The notes under the pieces: generated by a model
What the model saw: only the letters and a program-made list of their open reading frames with translations
Databases searched by the model: none
Told to the model about the DNA's origin: nothing
Program-made: the position numbers and the translations under genes
Shown: one piece after another, positions 21,999 to 33,235 of the stretch
Layout: every line of letters starts with the position of its first letter
How positions within the stretch are numbered: the first letter of the stretch is position 1
DNA from: Massospora cicadina
Lineage: Eukaryota > Entomophthoromycota > Entomophthoromycetes > Entomophthorales > Entomophthoraceae
Length of the DNA stretch: 64,000 nt
Direction: 5' to 3'
NCBI GenBank assembly: GCA_022478985.1
Contig: JAKSZP010006737.1
Span: forward strand, 62,001-126,000

Positions 21999-22017
21999 TG
22001 GTGCTCACTACAGGGGG
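21999..22017 (+). promoter_or_regulatory. Primer-binding site of element G
   Basis: TGGTGCTCACTACAGGGGG lies three bases after an LTR ending in CA. The same 19-mer, with at most a few changes, is the primer site of elements A and D and of fragment J. It would pair with a tRNA whose 3' end is CCCCCTGTAGTGAGCACCA; the tRNA was not identified. Confidence 0.7.
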
Positions 22018-22427
22018 CTCTCACATCTTGTTCCCTGAGCATCCAACATATTAACTTAAAACTGGAAAAAACCCGCTTTTCCCTTAGCCTTGCGCTAATT
22101 ATACTTATAGGCCAATGGATAAAGGTGACATAGTTATTAATCATTTTCATGTTATTAGCTCAAAAAGTGAGGGGTAGAGGATCTTATGGTGAGCTTCTCT
22201 CTTTCAGTGCATTGGTGTAAGCCTTGGGCAGGAACCCCTCCATCAGGATCAGGAACAATTCCCATTATACTCAAAAAAGGGGTGAAAGCCAGCACCAGTA
22301 CCTCTCATCTTCCAGGGCAATTTGGCCCAAGTGGTGGATGGGAGGTAGGACACAGCATACACCCTGAGGGTTGCAGTCCCTTTCCAAGTTTAATCCTTCA
22401 CCAAGCTGGTGGAAAATATTTGGAGGG

Positions 22428-23053
22428 TATTTTATTTTTGGAGATACTATATATATCCGCTGAAGGGTTTTTTGCAAAGGATTACGCCCACTGAGCAATT
22501 GGAATGGATGATATGACAACCGCCGGTTCCTTGGACCACTTGTAAACAAACAACTATAGTAATAATAATGTAATAAGGGAGAAAATTCCCCAAAAGCTTT
22601 TCTTTGTTTTTAATCTAATAATCTCAGCAGATCTCTTCTAGTCCTCTCCCTCTTACTTCAATCCTTTTCAACTTTAAAACCTCCCCCTTGTCAATCCTCT
22701 CATCTTGCTGAAATCCCACTGAACTTGGTCTGTACTGACTCTTTTTCTTAGTTTATTCGTTCCACCATATTCTCATTGGTTTCAGCTTGTTGTTCTTCAA
22801 CTCTTTATCACCTTGATTTGAGGCAATCCAAATTATCTTTTGTCAAATGTTGACATCGCCTTATCACCCTATTATGAAGGTGCTCTGATAATGACCCGTT
22901 ATAACACAATATCATTTCATCCAAAGGCAATTAAATACTTATAGCTCTGAAACCTCCTTGGCGGATTCTGCCCATTAAATCTTTGGCAAATCTTCTCCAA
23001 TGATTTGTTGGTCATAATTGTGGCTTGTCATACAGTCATATAGATTTGCAACA
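22428..23053 (-). repeat. 3' LTR of element A
   Basis: A 626-bp copy of 31,090-31,710. On the minus strand it begins TGTTGCAAATC directly after the purine tract AAGGGGGGTAA (complement of 23,054-23,064). Its far end is degraded (plus strand TATTTTATTT in place of TGTTGTAAATT). Confidence 0.88.
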
Positions 23054-23319
23054 TTACCCCCCTTGACTGGACAATAAACTGTACATATTTTTTCTTTAAC
23101 ATCATGCAAACGATCTTGCGCCAACAGCCATGAGTCCGTGATTTCAATTTCTTCTTCCATATGTGGCTAGGTGTGGAGTTTCCTGACCCAGGCCATATCC
23201 CTCTTACCCAGTTTCCCCTTCCCCATCTGATGAGAATGAGGCTGACGTGGACCTCACGACCGTTATAACCTAGGAAGAGCTCCTTCCCAAATTCATCAAC
23301 CATTTGGCTTCCTGGCGCG

Positions 23320-24330
23320 CCCCCTTTGGGGACATAGTGGCCTAGCTACGCTGGGGAGGGGAGCGGAGCTGAGGGCCTTTGTATAACAAAGTGGTCAGCT
23401 CCTGGCGAGTGGCTTTAGTCATCTAGTGCTTCCATCTCCTGCCAAGCCTCATTCCGCAGCTTTGTCTGTTCAGCGGATGCTGTGCTTTGTGCAGTGGGTG
23501 ATAGCCAGCTGGTCAGGGTCCTTTCCCTGCGTTCCTACCCATTTTCAGTCCCTGAAGGTAAACTTCCACAACAACCTGTTAGCTCACCTTTGCTCTGAGG
23601 TCAACGCAGCGTTCACCACCCTCAGAGCCAACAATCCATCCCAGTACCTTCCCGTCATGGCACTCTTAGGTAACTTATTTTTGCATCCTGTAACTGCTTT
23701 AGAATCAGGGATAGAGCTGCACTGGGAAGCCCTTGAGTGGGCTCAGCGAGTGGCATTTACTCAACCACTCCTTTTCTGATGGTGTATCTGAGCATGGAGG
23801 ACTTCCTTGTAGATTGCCTGGCACTGGGCGCAGCCTTTTCCCCTCGAGCTGAGGCTCACCTGCTTACTTGCCAGCACTTATGACTCCAACCCTCTCTGCT
23901 TGCTTAATCATTGATTTCCCAGGACCATCAATGCATGTGGTTGCAGGATTTGTTCCTAGTGGGGCAAGGATGGTTTCAACTCAATCAACCAGCCAAACTC
24001 TCACCACCTCACCTTTTGCCATGAAACCCCAGTCCATCCTCCTCTTCTAGTCCCACTGCTCCAGCCTCCCCTCCTTGGACCAGTTCAGTGGCCCTGAGTG
24101 GATGCTGGCCCCCTTACTCTCACCATGGCAGCCTGCGCCTCCACCACCAACCCCAGAAGGGTTTATAGAAACCACAGCACCCTCGAAGCAGTGAAAGAAG
24201 AAATGAAGGTCCCATTGGTCAAAACAAAAAGAATACTGCAAGAAGCTGAAGAAAGGTGGGAAGATGAAGTCATCAAAGCAAAAGACCTCCAGCAGCAACC
24301 CCAAATTAAATTTAGTTAAAACACACATAA
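23320..24330 (+). other. Coding-like, GC-richer block antisense to element A
   Basis: Between the integrase end and the 3' LTR of A lies about 1 kb with a plus-strand frame of 117 codons (23,426-23,779), further in-phase fragments (for example around SMEDFLVDCLALGAAFSPRAEAHLLTCQHL, 23,790-23,880, split by frame changes) and a charged helical ending near 24,240-24,310. No family was recognised. It may be an extra antisense gene of A, a captured host fragment, or a relic of another insertion; no flanking duplication was found. Confidence 0.35.
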
Positions 24331-25189
24331 AGTAGTATTTTACACTCATCATCATTTTCATCATTTTTTTCTATTCTTTTTTGGAGAGGCTCTATTGCTG
24401 CTTATATGGTTGAAGGAATTTTGCGTGCACTCAATTTATAATCTGACCACTTGTGGGATCCTTGATAATATAAGCGGCAACACCTATTTTTTCTAATATC
24501 TTGAATGGCCCAATAACAAATATTTGCAAGCTTCTGCTTCTGCCCAAACCCGTGCTGATCATGGACTAGCACCATATCACCATCTCTGAACTGTACTAGG
24601 CCACTTCGCCATACCTGATTGGCAGCCTAGTTTTTGGTTTTCTTGGCTAAGCTGAACGAGTACGCTTCATTTGTAATTTAATCAGTGTATTTGTTAGGGC
24701 AGTTAAATAGCATTTTGGATCCATTCCTCCAGTGTCCTCTATAAAGGAATATAGAAGTGCAGGGAGAGCAGGGTGACATCCATAAAGCAATTGGAAGGGG
24801 ATTTTCCCTGTGGCAGAATGGAGGCTAATATTGTAGGCAAACACAGCAGTATAAAGGAGGGTACTCCAATCAGAGGGCCTATCTGTAACCAACTTCTGTA
24901 GTATGTTCACCAGAGTCCCGTTAACTCATTCAACCATTCCGTTGGACTTAAGGTGGTATGTGGTTATTAGAACCCCATGGATGGCCATAAATTTATTGAG
25001 CTTGGGAAGTATGTGAGAGGTAAAATTAGTGCCGTTGTTGGTATAAATAAATGAGGGCAGGCATGACACTGAATGATGCATTCCATTACAAACTTAGCCA
25101 CAGTAACCGCCCCAGATCCCAAATGGCCCGCGCCTCAACTCACCTGGTCAAGTGGTCAATTGCCACCAGGATATACTTAGACTGGTTAG

Positions 25190-25744
25190 TGTAATGAACG
25201 GTATTAAGCCATTTCTTGCATTTCGATTTGGGTTCAGATTTTCTGAATCCGAATTGATTCATTTAAAAAGATTTTTGGTGTTTGTCAGGTTTGGGCGAGC
25301 CCCAGAAGGGTGACCTTTAAGGTTGAGCCCGCGCAATTCTGAACTTCATTCAGAATTCTCTCTCTTTCTCTGGTGGCCTCAGGGCCGCCCTTACCTTATC
25401 TTACCTGATGATCCGCGCACAATAAGTTTTTGTCACATCAACAAAAACTGGGGTTTTCAGGGTTTGATCTCCCTCAAATATTATGTCTTTTCCTTGGTGT
25501 GTTTGCAGCATCAGACCATCGGGATCATGTTGGTCAGCAACTTTTTATTTGATAATAAATAAAATAAGGTTAATTCTGGGGTTTGCAACCTTGCTTACCT
25601 ATTTTGTCTTCTTCTCGCTCCAAATTTCCCTAATTCTGAGGTTTACTACCTCGATAGTCCAGCTCATGCTGGACGTTTGGCACGGATTGTGTCAAACCTA
25701 AGGTAATATGGCGATTGGAAAATGGGACATTTCTGACCGTTACA
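25190..25744 (+). repeat. 5' LTR of N1
   Basis: 555 bp. Shorter than the 3' LTR by about 62 bp because one of two TTTGGGCG direct repeats and the sequence between them are missing here. Confidence 0.88.
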
Positions 25745-26337
25745 TTATTTTGAACCACATGTGCTTCCAGCACGCCACCAGATCCCCAGTTTGGCTGACC
25801 TCAGTGGTTGCATCAGGTCCTGGTTGTCAAGTAACCAGCACCGGAGGGAGCCAGTGACTGATGGCCAACCCTGGACCTAAAGTAATTGTTGGCACAAAAT
25901 TCCGGTGGGGCCTTTCCCCCCACCAGGGATTTAGTTGGCACCAAGGGGACCTGGCCCAGCAGGGCTCCCTCACCTATGGAAGTCCATTTGGTATGGGGGT
26001 GGCCATCCAGCTGTGCTGGACCACGCGCCCCTTCCGCGCTTCAGTTGGAGAGAGCGCCTTCCTGGTCGAGATAGGAAGAACATCACCAACTGGGGTGTGG
26101 GAGGGGAGGCGCACCACAGCCAAGCGCTGGGCATGCTTTCTCATGCCGGGTGGGCTGATTCTGGCAGCCCAGTCCTGATTCGCTCTTGCCATTTATCTTT
26201 TCTCTGTGAGGGGCTCAGAATTTCTCCAGGCTAATTTTCCCAGGGCTCGAGGTAACTCGCCCCAGGAAGCCCTCATGGTGGCAGCCTCCCATTGTGGGGC
26301 CCCTCTTTGGGGAGGGGCCCTTCTTTAGAGGGGGTGA

Positions 26338-26953
26338 TGTAATGAATGGTATTAAGCCATTCATTGCATTTTGATTCAGGTTCAGTTTTTCTGAATCTGA
26401 ATCAATTTGATTAAAAAGGTTTTTGGTGTTTGTTGGGTTTGGGCGCTGTGTTGTGCCTCACCTGAATTATTGATTAGGCTCTTGCAAGCCTAATCAATGG
26501 TTTGGGCGAGGCCCCAAAAGGCGCCCTTTAAGGTCAAGCCCGCACAATTTTGAACTCCATTCAGAATTCTCTCTCTTTCTCTGGTGGCCTTGGACCCCCT
26601 TACCTTATCTTACTTGATGATCCGCGCACAACAAGTTTTTGTCGCGTCAACAAAAACTTGGGTTTTTGGGGTTTGATCTCCCTTGAATATCCTGTCTTTT
26701 CCTTGGTGTGTTCGCGGCATCAGATTATTGGGATCCTGTTCATCAGTGACTTTTTATTTGATAATAAATAAATTAAGGTTAATTCTGGGCCTTACAACCT
26801 CGCTTACCTATTTCATCCTTTTTTCACTCTGAATTTCCCTAATTCCGAGGTTTACTACCTCAATAGTCCAGCTCACACGGGACGTTTGGCGTGAATTGCA
26901 TCAAACCTAAGGTAAGATGGTGATTGGAAACTGGGATGTTTCTGACCGTTACA
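26338..26953 (+). repeat. 3' LTR of N1
   Basis: 616 bp. It retains the extra segment, which contains the perfect palindrome arms GATTAGGCT and AGCCTAATC around a 6-nt loop (about 26,471-26,494). Confidence 0.88.
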
Positions 26954-27429
26954 GTTAGCTCCAGTTAGCAGAGGTCCCATGACATTAATAGAGACTGTAT
27001 GCCAAGCAAAATGAGGTTTTACTAGCTGGTAGAAAGCCTTCTGGCGGAATGGCTTCTCCACCTGGCACTGATGGCAGCAGGACAGGGTCTCAAGCACGTC
27101 ATTTTGCATGCTTTCCCAATAATACTGTGGCCTCAACAATTAAAGAGTCTATTGGACTCCACCATGGCCAACTTCTCAGTGTGCGCACATGATATATTTG
27201 GTCTGGTATAAGGTCTGGGGATATTCGTTGTAGTGTCCCCTATACACTTATACAATTCCCCATTTTCTGAAATGTATTGGTCCTGAGTCTGTCTAGTAAC
27301 TTGATAACTTGAGACGGTTCATCATTGTAATTTCCGCTGAGCATTTTGTCATACATTATGTCGCTTAAATCCGCCTTAACTGCAATTGATGGAAATCTTG
27401 ATGAGCAATTGACATTTTGGTGTTTTGCT

Positions 27430-28883
27430 CCTGGTCAATGGAGAATTTCGAAGTCATAAGCCTGCAACTTAAGAGCCCATTAGGCTAGCCGCCCCTCTGG
27501 CTCTCTCAAATACTGCAACCAGCGCAATAATGCATGATCTGTTATGACCTTAGACTTCACTCCATTCAAGTAGACTCAAGGCTTCTTATGCATTAATCAT
27601 TACTAAGCACTCCCACTTGGTTATGGTGTAATTTCGTTCGTGACAATTAAAGCTATGACTGCAGTATGCCATGGGGTGCTCCTCCCCCTCATCGTCCTCC
27701 TGAGACAGCACCACCCCAACAGTGGAAAGTGACACATCCGTCTGCACTATAAATTCCTTATTGAAATTATGTTGCGCAACATGGGTGCATTAATTAGCAC
27801 CATTTGAAGTGCATCAAAAATTATTGGCGCCATTCAAGCCATTCAAACATGGCATCCTTCTTTAGTAGCTCAAACAGTGGACCTCCAATGCAACTGAAAT
27901 TGGGTATGAAGTGTCAGTAATAACCCACCATCCCCAAAAAAACCTGAATAACTCGCTTAAAGCTGGCTTAGTCATCTTCTGGATAGCCTCCACCTTGGCT
28001 GGTTGAGGTTTCAGCCCCGTTGCATCCACCACAAACCCAGGGTACTCCATCTTATCCTTGAAGAAGTGACATTTCTGGGGCTTGATTTTTATATTGGCCT
28101 CAGCCAGTCAGTGAAATACCTCTTCCAAATGGGTAAGGTGCTCAGGGAACATGTGAGAGAAGATGTTAATTTCGTTGAGGTACACAAATACACATGACAG
28201 CTTTAGATCGCCCAATAAGTGTCCATTGCTCGTTGGAACGTAGCTGGGGCATTACATAGCCCTTGCGGCATATGAGTTAGCTGGAAAAGCCCTTTGTATG
28301 TGATTACGGCACATTTTTCTTGCTATGCCATGGGCAACTCAATTTGCTAATAGCCATATCAAATCCATTTCCAAGAAATAGCAAGCTCCATCTAACTGAT
28401 CCAGTGCATCATCAATCCGCAGCAGAGGGTATAAGTCTTTTTTGGTCATACTATTGAGCTTCCAGTAGTCAATCACTATGCAGTTAGTACTGTCCCTCTT
28501 TTTTACAGTCAGAACAGGCAAAGCCCATGGACTCTTAGATGGTTCAAGCATTCCCTGCTCAAGCAGCTTGTCAATCTCTTCAGTGACGACTTCTTCAGCT
28601 GCCCTTGATTGGAGAATTGGCTGAGACCTGATGGGGGGATGATCCCCAGTGTCTAGCTGATAAACAACCCCCAAGCGCACCCTAAATCATGATTATCAAC
28701 AGCAAAAATATCCTTGTATTTTTGAAACAAAGCTTCTGCCCAATTATTCTGGTCTTCAAATAACTCCATTAAATCCTTCCAAGGTACAACTGCCATTACA
28801 CCGAGGTGAGATTTGATGGGCAGACCAAATTTATTCAGAGACCTGAACTTGTGAACCTGGTTGACCTCCCCAACCAGATTCAA
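27430..28883 (-). pseudogene. Reverse transcriptase and RNase H of element A
   Basis: The segment 28,680-28,339 contains QPILQSRAAEEVVTEEIDKL, EPSKSPWALPVLTVKKRD, VIDYWKLN and YPLLRIDDALDQLDGACYFLEMDL, the Ty3 RT fingers and first palm strands with the catalytic Asp. The palm with the DD box and the thumb continue in broken frames to about 27,860 (GFVVDATGLKPQPAKVEAIQKM). RNase H relics extend toward 27,430. The enzyme is dead through stops and frame changes. Confidence 0.8.
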
Positions 28884-29339
28884 ATGTAGATATGCTATAA
28901 TATGATGCTGGTGGATTCAAGTTGGTACATTCTGAAGATTTTCTACCAATATCTTGATCTTCCCATGGCCCAGAAGAATGATGCCTGGAGCCACGTGGAA
29001 CTCAAGCCGCAATTGCTGATAAGGCCCAATGATCTTCCCATAGAGCTTAGTTTGCACTTCCACCTCTAACTATGTGTCTACTATTACTTGATGTCCAGAG
29101 GGAATGGATATAGATCCAGAAGCTCTAAGCGATAGCCCTTTATATTCATATATCTGATGGGGAAGGGCCTGAGTTTTCCCTTTTAATCAATGATAGCGCA
29201 CTGGAATCACCCCATTGCTGTAGGCAAGGTTGATTTGTCCCATATGCACTGAGTCCTTTTGCACTCCTATGGAGGTAAAATAAATTGGGATCCGCTGTCC
29301 CAAAATAGCGAGGGTCTCTTCCATCATGTCAATGACAGC

Positions 29340-29620
29340 CCCATAGTGTCACATAAAAGCAGTCACAATCAACAGGTCGTAGTTGCTATTTAGTAATACT
29401 ACCGCTGGAGCCACCACAACAATGGATCCAAACTGCAAGGGAAGCGCGCTATATGCTCCTTCAGAGACCGTGGTTTCCGCCCCAGCAGTCCCATAGACCA
29501 TCTGGTGGTCTATTTCAGGTTTTAAAGATAACTTCGCCACCAACTTAGTGGAGCCATGTTAACAGGATGCCCATATCAATTATAGCTTGTACTCAGGATT
29601 TGGCTATAACAATGTCACAG
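29340..29620 (-). pseudogene. Aspartic protease remnant of element A
   Basis: The frame at 29,543-29,349 (LVAKLSLKPEIDH..VYGTAGAE..., later ANSNYDLLI-like ending) fits the middle and end of a Ty3 protease after the DxG loop, which lies upstream in another frame with stops. Placement between gag and RT supports it. The assignment is weaker than for RT. Confidence 0.5.
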
Positions 29621-30049
29621 TAAGTGCTCTCCAAGTAAGATGAATGCTGGCTATTTACTATGTGTACATTCAACGGTTCACTTTTTTCTAGGAAACTCAC
29701 AATACCTGCACTGACTTTAGGTTACCCTGTTACAATAGCGTCCACTGGAAGGGCGACCTCTACTCCTCTCAGGGACAATGCATCTGTGATCGGTTCTAGC
29801 TGGTCTGACAAAATTTTGGTCATACATATGACAAGTGTAAGGCTTCAATTGCTCTGAAGACCCTTTGTCCGCCATTTCTTTGGCTTGTACTTGAGTCAAC
29901 ACATTTACTTCCCCAACTTGCAGTTGGTAGAAGAAGGTATAGTCATACTGGGAGGCTTCTTATGCAATTAATACAGTAGATTCAGGTGGGACGTTTGAAT
30001 TTGAGATAGCAGAAGTAGAGGTTCCCATCTTTACTCCGCACTGACTTTT

Positions 30050-31060
30050 TTCTTATGACATTAATCCTGTTTTATGTAAGGGACCCATTGATTGGGGCAC
30101 CATCGTTCTATGTGCTCAGGGCAACCACAATTAAAACAACTTACCCCATAGGGCCTGCTTCTGTGCTTAATATAAGTTGGCCCACTCAGAAGGTTGATCC
30201 GAAGATGATTGGCAGAACCAAACCCATATCAGTAGAATGCCTGCTGCAACTGGCATATTTAGGGCCAAAGCGGTAGTTGGCCAGTTGTTGATCAGCAGTT
30301 ATGGAGCGGACGTTGGACTGCAGTGAGTATCCTGGTGGAACCTGCACCACCTGGTTGATTTCCCCACATGATTAGGGTTGACAATTGTGACAGGTGAATC
30401 TGCTCAATATTGGGTGGAAGGAAAGTTACAGCTAATCAATGTACAAACTTAACAAGTTTGAGAAGAGGTACATCATCCTCCAACAATGGGGCCATGGCAT
30501 TGCAAAGCTTGGGGTATGGCTTCACTTCAGAGAACATTGCAATGCACACATCAACTTCATATAAAATCCCTTCCCCAATCAACATGTGAGCTTCTACTAT
30601 AAATCGCTCAGAAAATTCAGTGAGGGTCTCATTTCTCTGAAACCTAATGTCAAGAACTTGGCTTTCCACTGCAACATCTTTGCAGATCCAATGAACCACT
30701 GAATCACCATCTCCTTGACTTTTGCTATGTAACAGAACTACCTGAAAGGTAACAAATGACTTGATCTGCTCTCCCAACATCCAAGTTGGAGATCAACAGT
30801 TTCGCCCTCTGCCAGTCCAAGGTTCATTCAGTAACAAACTCAAACTATTAAAAGAACCCATAAATATTTCCTTTGTGATCAAATGGCGGCAGCTTATCAC
30901 TGCAAACTGCCTGGAGCAGCTCATCGTGTCTTTTGAGCACAGCATCCAATGTTGTTTCAACTCATCATATGCAACGGACCCTGAGTGTTGTGTAGATTCC
31001 TTATCAAAGCAACCTGGATGTGACATGACCAGAGACTGAGTTTTCATTATTTTATAATTG
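30050..31060 (-). pseudogene. Gag of element A with CCHC zinc knuckle
   Basis: The segment 30,780-30,436 resembles a retrotransposon gag capsid region (FQRNETLTEFSERFIVEAH..., then KPYPKLCNAMAPLL). Downstream, 30,138-30,097 encodes CFNCGCPEHIERWC, a perfect Cx2Cx4Hx4C knuckle for RNA packaging. The N-terminal part (31,030-30,793) is in another frame. Multiple breaks make it a pseudogene. Confidence 0.7.
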
Positions 31061-31069
31061 AAAAATGGG

Positions 31070-31088
31070 CCCCCTGTAATGAGCACCA
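31070..31088 (-). promoter_or_regulatory. Primer-binding site of element A
   Basis: The complement of CCCCCTGTAATGAGCACCA next to the 5' LTR end; on the element strand TGGTGCTCATTACAGGGGG. It differs by one base from the site of element G. Confidence 0.72.
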
Positions 31089-31089
31089 C

Positions 31090-31710
31090 TGTTGTAAATT
31101 TGGCGATACCCTATATATCCGCCAAAGGGTTTTTTGCACTGGGTTAAGCCCACTGAGCAATTGGAATGGATGCTATGAAGATTGTCAGTTCCTCGGACAC
31201 ACTCATAAGCAAACAACTAAAATAATAATAAAAAGGTAAAAAATTCCCCAACAACTCTTCTTTATTTTTAATCTAATATCTTGGCAGATCTCTTCTAGTC
31301 CACTCCCTCTTACTTCCTTCCTTTTCAACTTTAAAACCTCCCCCTTGTCAATTCTCTCATCTTGCTGATATCCTAGCAACCTCAGTTGGTACCAACTCTT
31401 TTGCTTAGTTTATTCGCTCTGCATAATCTCATTGGTTTTGACTTGTTGTTCTTCAACTCTTTATCGCACTGATTTGAGGCAATCCAAATTATCTTTTTTC
31501 AAATTTCAACATCACCTTATCACCCTATTTTGAAGGCGATCTGATAATGACCCATTATAACCCAATATTACCTCATCCTAAGGCAATTGAATACTTATAG
31601 CTCTGAAACATCCTCAGTGGATTCTATCCATTGAATCTTCAGCAGAATTCCTCAAATGATTCGTTGGTCAAAAATTGTGGCTTGTCATCCAGTCATATAG
31701 ATTTGTGACA
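31090..31710 (-). repeat. 5' LTR of element A
   Basis: 621 bp, TGTCACAAATC...TTTACAACA on the minus strand; a partner copy lies at 22,428-23,053. Confidence 0.9.
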
Positions 31711-32433
31711 GAGGGTGTGACTTTAGGTGGTGAGGGACCTAGTTTAGCTGGAGAGGCTGCTTTGCGCTCTGTAGCTCAACAAGCTCTGGAGATGAAATTG
31801 AGCAAGTCACCCCAAGCCTGCTGAAATCCTGACATTGCATAAAAACTGCCACATCCCTGACAGGTTTGGGAGTGGTCAACCACTTCCCCAAAAACTTTGG
31901 CTTGTCCGTATGTGGCCTGACACTGGGAGCTACCTGCCACCTAAAACTTTGCCGATATCACAAAATGCATTCAACTGACAAAAAATTAAATCCAAGAAAT
32001 GAGCTCAAAATGTTTTTGTTAACTAGGATGGATCCAAGTCAGTTACAAAGTAGGTCAGGTGGGCCAATTCGCTGGATCATTTTGAGTTCATTAATGATGG
32101 CAGTTGCACATGATTCACAATTTTCTTCAGCGAGCTTTTAGGCAGTGGCCCCTGACAGGAACCACTGTTACTTCAGTTTCTTAATTTTTCCCTCTTTGAG
32201 TCTAAATTGTTTCTACAAAAACCCCAAATTTTAATTCTAAAGTGTTTATTTAAAATAAAGGTTGATGATCCCTTGTCTAAGTACCCCTTGGCTGGTCTTT
32301 GTGGCCAGTTTTCTCATTTTTAACACATCATTTTGGATGGCTGTGCCTGCGGCATTCTGGATCGGGTTTTTAGTGGTAACTCACCCATAGTTTAAGGTTA
32401 GTCTTATCATTCTCATTAGCACGCTCCAGGACA

Positions 32434-33235
32434 TAATGGAGCAACCTTTAACTTTGACCCTCAATATTTTGCACATCAAATGGGATGTCATGTGGGGTTT
32501 TTCTACCCAGCATAGAACCACTTCTCAGTTGGCTGAGTCCAGCTTAAAAATGGTCCCAGTAGGTCAGGATGTTCAGGCTCCATACTTGCATTTGGTGTTT
32601 TCCGCTAACAACTCTGAAGTCAAATGTTATAGGTTAGCGTGGAGTTTTTCCTTCCTCCCATTGCTTCCACCATTATCTCAGCGGTATCAAAAAAGCTCAC
32701 CTACTAGAAGGACCATGCCTATTTCCTGCTACAAGTGAAAACTCGTCTGGGCTCTCACTGGGTGTCATTCAATGCCCCGATGGACAAAGCGGCAGCAAGA
32801 AATTTCATGAGTTTAGAGTTGGCACAGCAGTTGAAATTGAACTTGGATGTAGGCCCAGAGGTGGTGGTTGCATCTTTCACCATACAGTCATACTACAAGG
32901 TGCATTGCCCAGTCCTGTTCTGAGTGGTAAACTTCAGAATCTGCAATTATTTCTCAGCTATATCTGACCTGGTTTTCCCAGTATTATTGGTGTGGGTTGG
33001 TGGAAACGCTAACATTGAATGTCAACATGGCCTCAACAAGTTACTATTTAGAAATGCTCAAGGTAGCGGTGAGCTTTTTTTTGACACTTTGGGTAAAGGT
33101 CGGAGCAGAGGTTCCATTTCCACGCTTGCTACACCCGCAGGCTTGCATCCTAATTTTCCCCCATTCCTGGTAGCATATAAAGATATTTTCTTTATAGAGA
33201 AAGCTAATAAGCTTCCGCCACACTCAAAGTAAAAC
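32434..33235 (+). pseudogene. Truncated gag and protease of element B
   Basis: Only about 300 bp separate the 5' LTR from the protease, against about 1 kb in C, so most of gag is deleted. The protease frame (32,735-32,923) has NAPMDKAAARNFMSLELAQQLKLNLDVG, aligning with FEALLDTGAAGNFMS in C; the DTG triad is altered to DKA. A second piece with VVNFRICNYFSAISDLVFPVLLV follows after a stop. Confidence 0.7.

Larger units (their letters stand above)
25190..26953 (+). mobile_element. Miniature LTR element N1 (TRIM-like)
   Basis: Two LTRs (25,190-25,744 and 26,338-26,953) bracket 593 bp of interior, with a perfect target duplication GTTAG (25,185-25,189 and 26,954-26,958). The LTR ends are TGTAATGAAC...GACCGTTACA, and a purine tract AGAGGGGGTGA precedes the 3' LTR, giving plus orientation. 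The interior is GC-rich and encodes no recognised retroelement protein; open frames at 25,861-26,234 overlap on both strands and have no family. It must depend on another element's enzymes. Confidence 0.9.
24400..27140 (-). pseudogene. Integrase of element A, split by a miniature LTR element
   Basis: The right part (27,139-26,959) carries the zinc-finger end SCCHQCQ and the first core strand SINVMGPLL, where the catalytic Asp is Asn. After the insertion, the left part has YTNNGTNFTS, where the second catalytic Asp is also Asn, then SLHSATGKIPFQLLYG at about 24,810 and a GPY/F-like end to about 24,400. Both substitutions need a single G-to-A change on the coding strand. Stops occur in addition. 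Confidence 0.8.
22428..31710 (-). mobile_element. Element A: minus-strand Ty3/Gypsy element inside B's LTR
   Basis: LTRs of 621-626 bp lie at 31,090-31,710 (5') and 22,428-23,053 (3') with a perfect GAGGG target duplication. The 5' LTR is followed by a primer site, gag with a CCHC knuckle, protease, RT, RNase H and integrase; a GGGGGG purine tract precedes the 3' LTR. A 1.76 kb miniature LTR element splits the integrase. Coding regions have many stops, and both integrase Asp codons visible are changed to Asn. Gag, RT and PBS differ clearly from the chromoviruses C, B and H, so it is a different lineage. Confidence 0.92.
22216..32433 (+). repeat. 5' LTR of element B, split by element A
   Basis: The pieces 22,216-22,427 and 31,716-32,433 align collinearly with the intact 3' LTR at 37,821-38,749. 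The join corresponds to CTGGAGGGTTTG at about 38,019, where the 5-bp GAGGG is duplicated around element A (22,423-22,427 and 31,711-31,715). Confidence 0.88.

Noticed and set aside
25861..26234. Open frames of up to 105 codons in the N1 interior
   Set aside because: Long frames exist in several phases on both strands of GC-rich DNA; no recognised domain.
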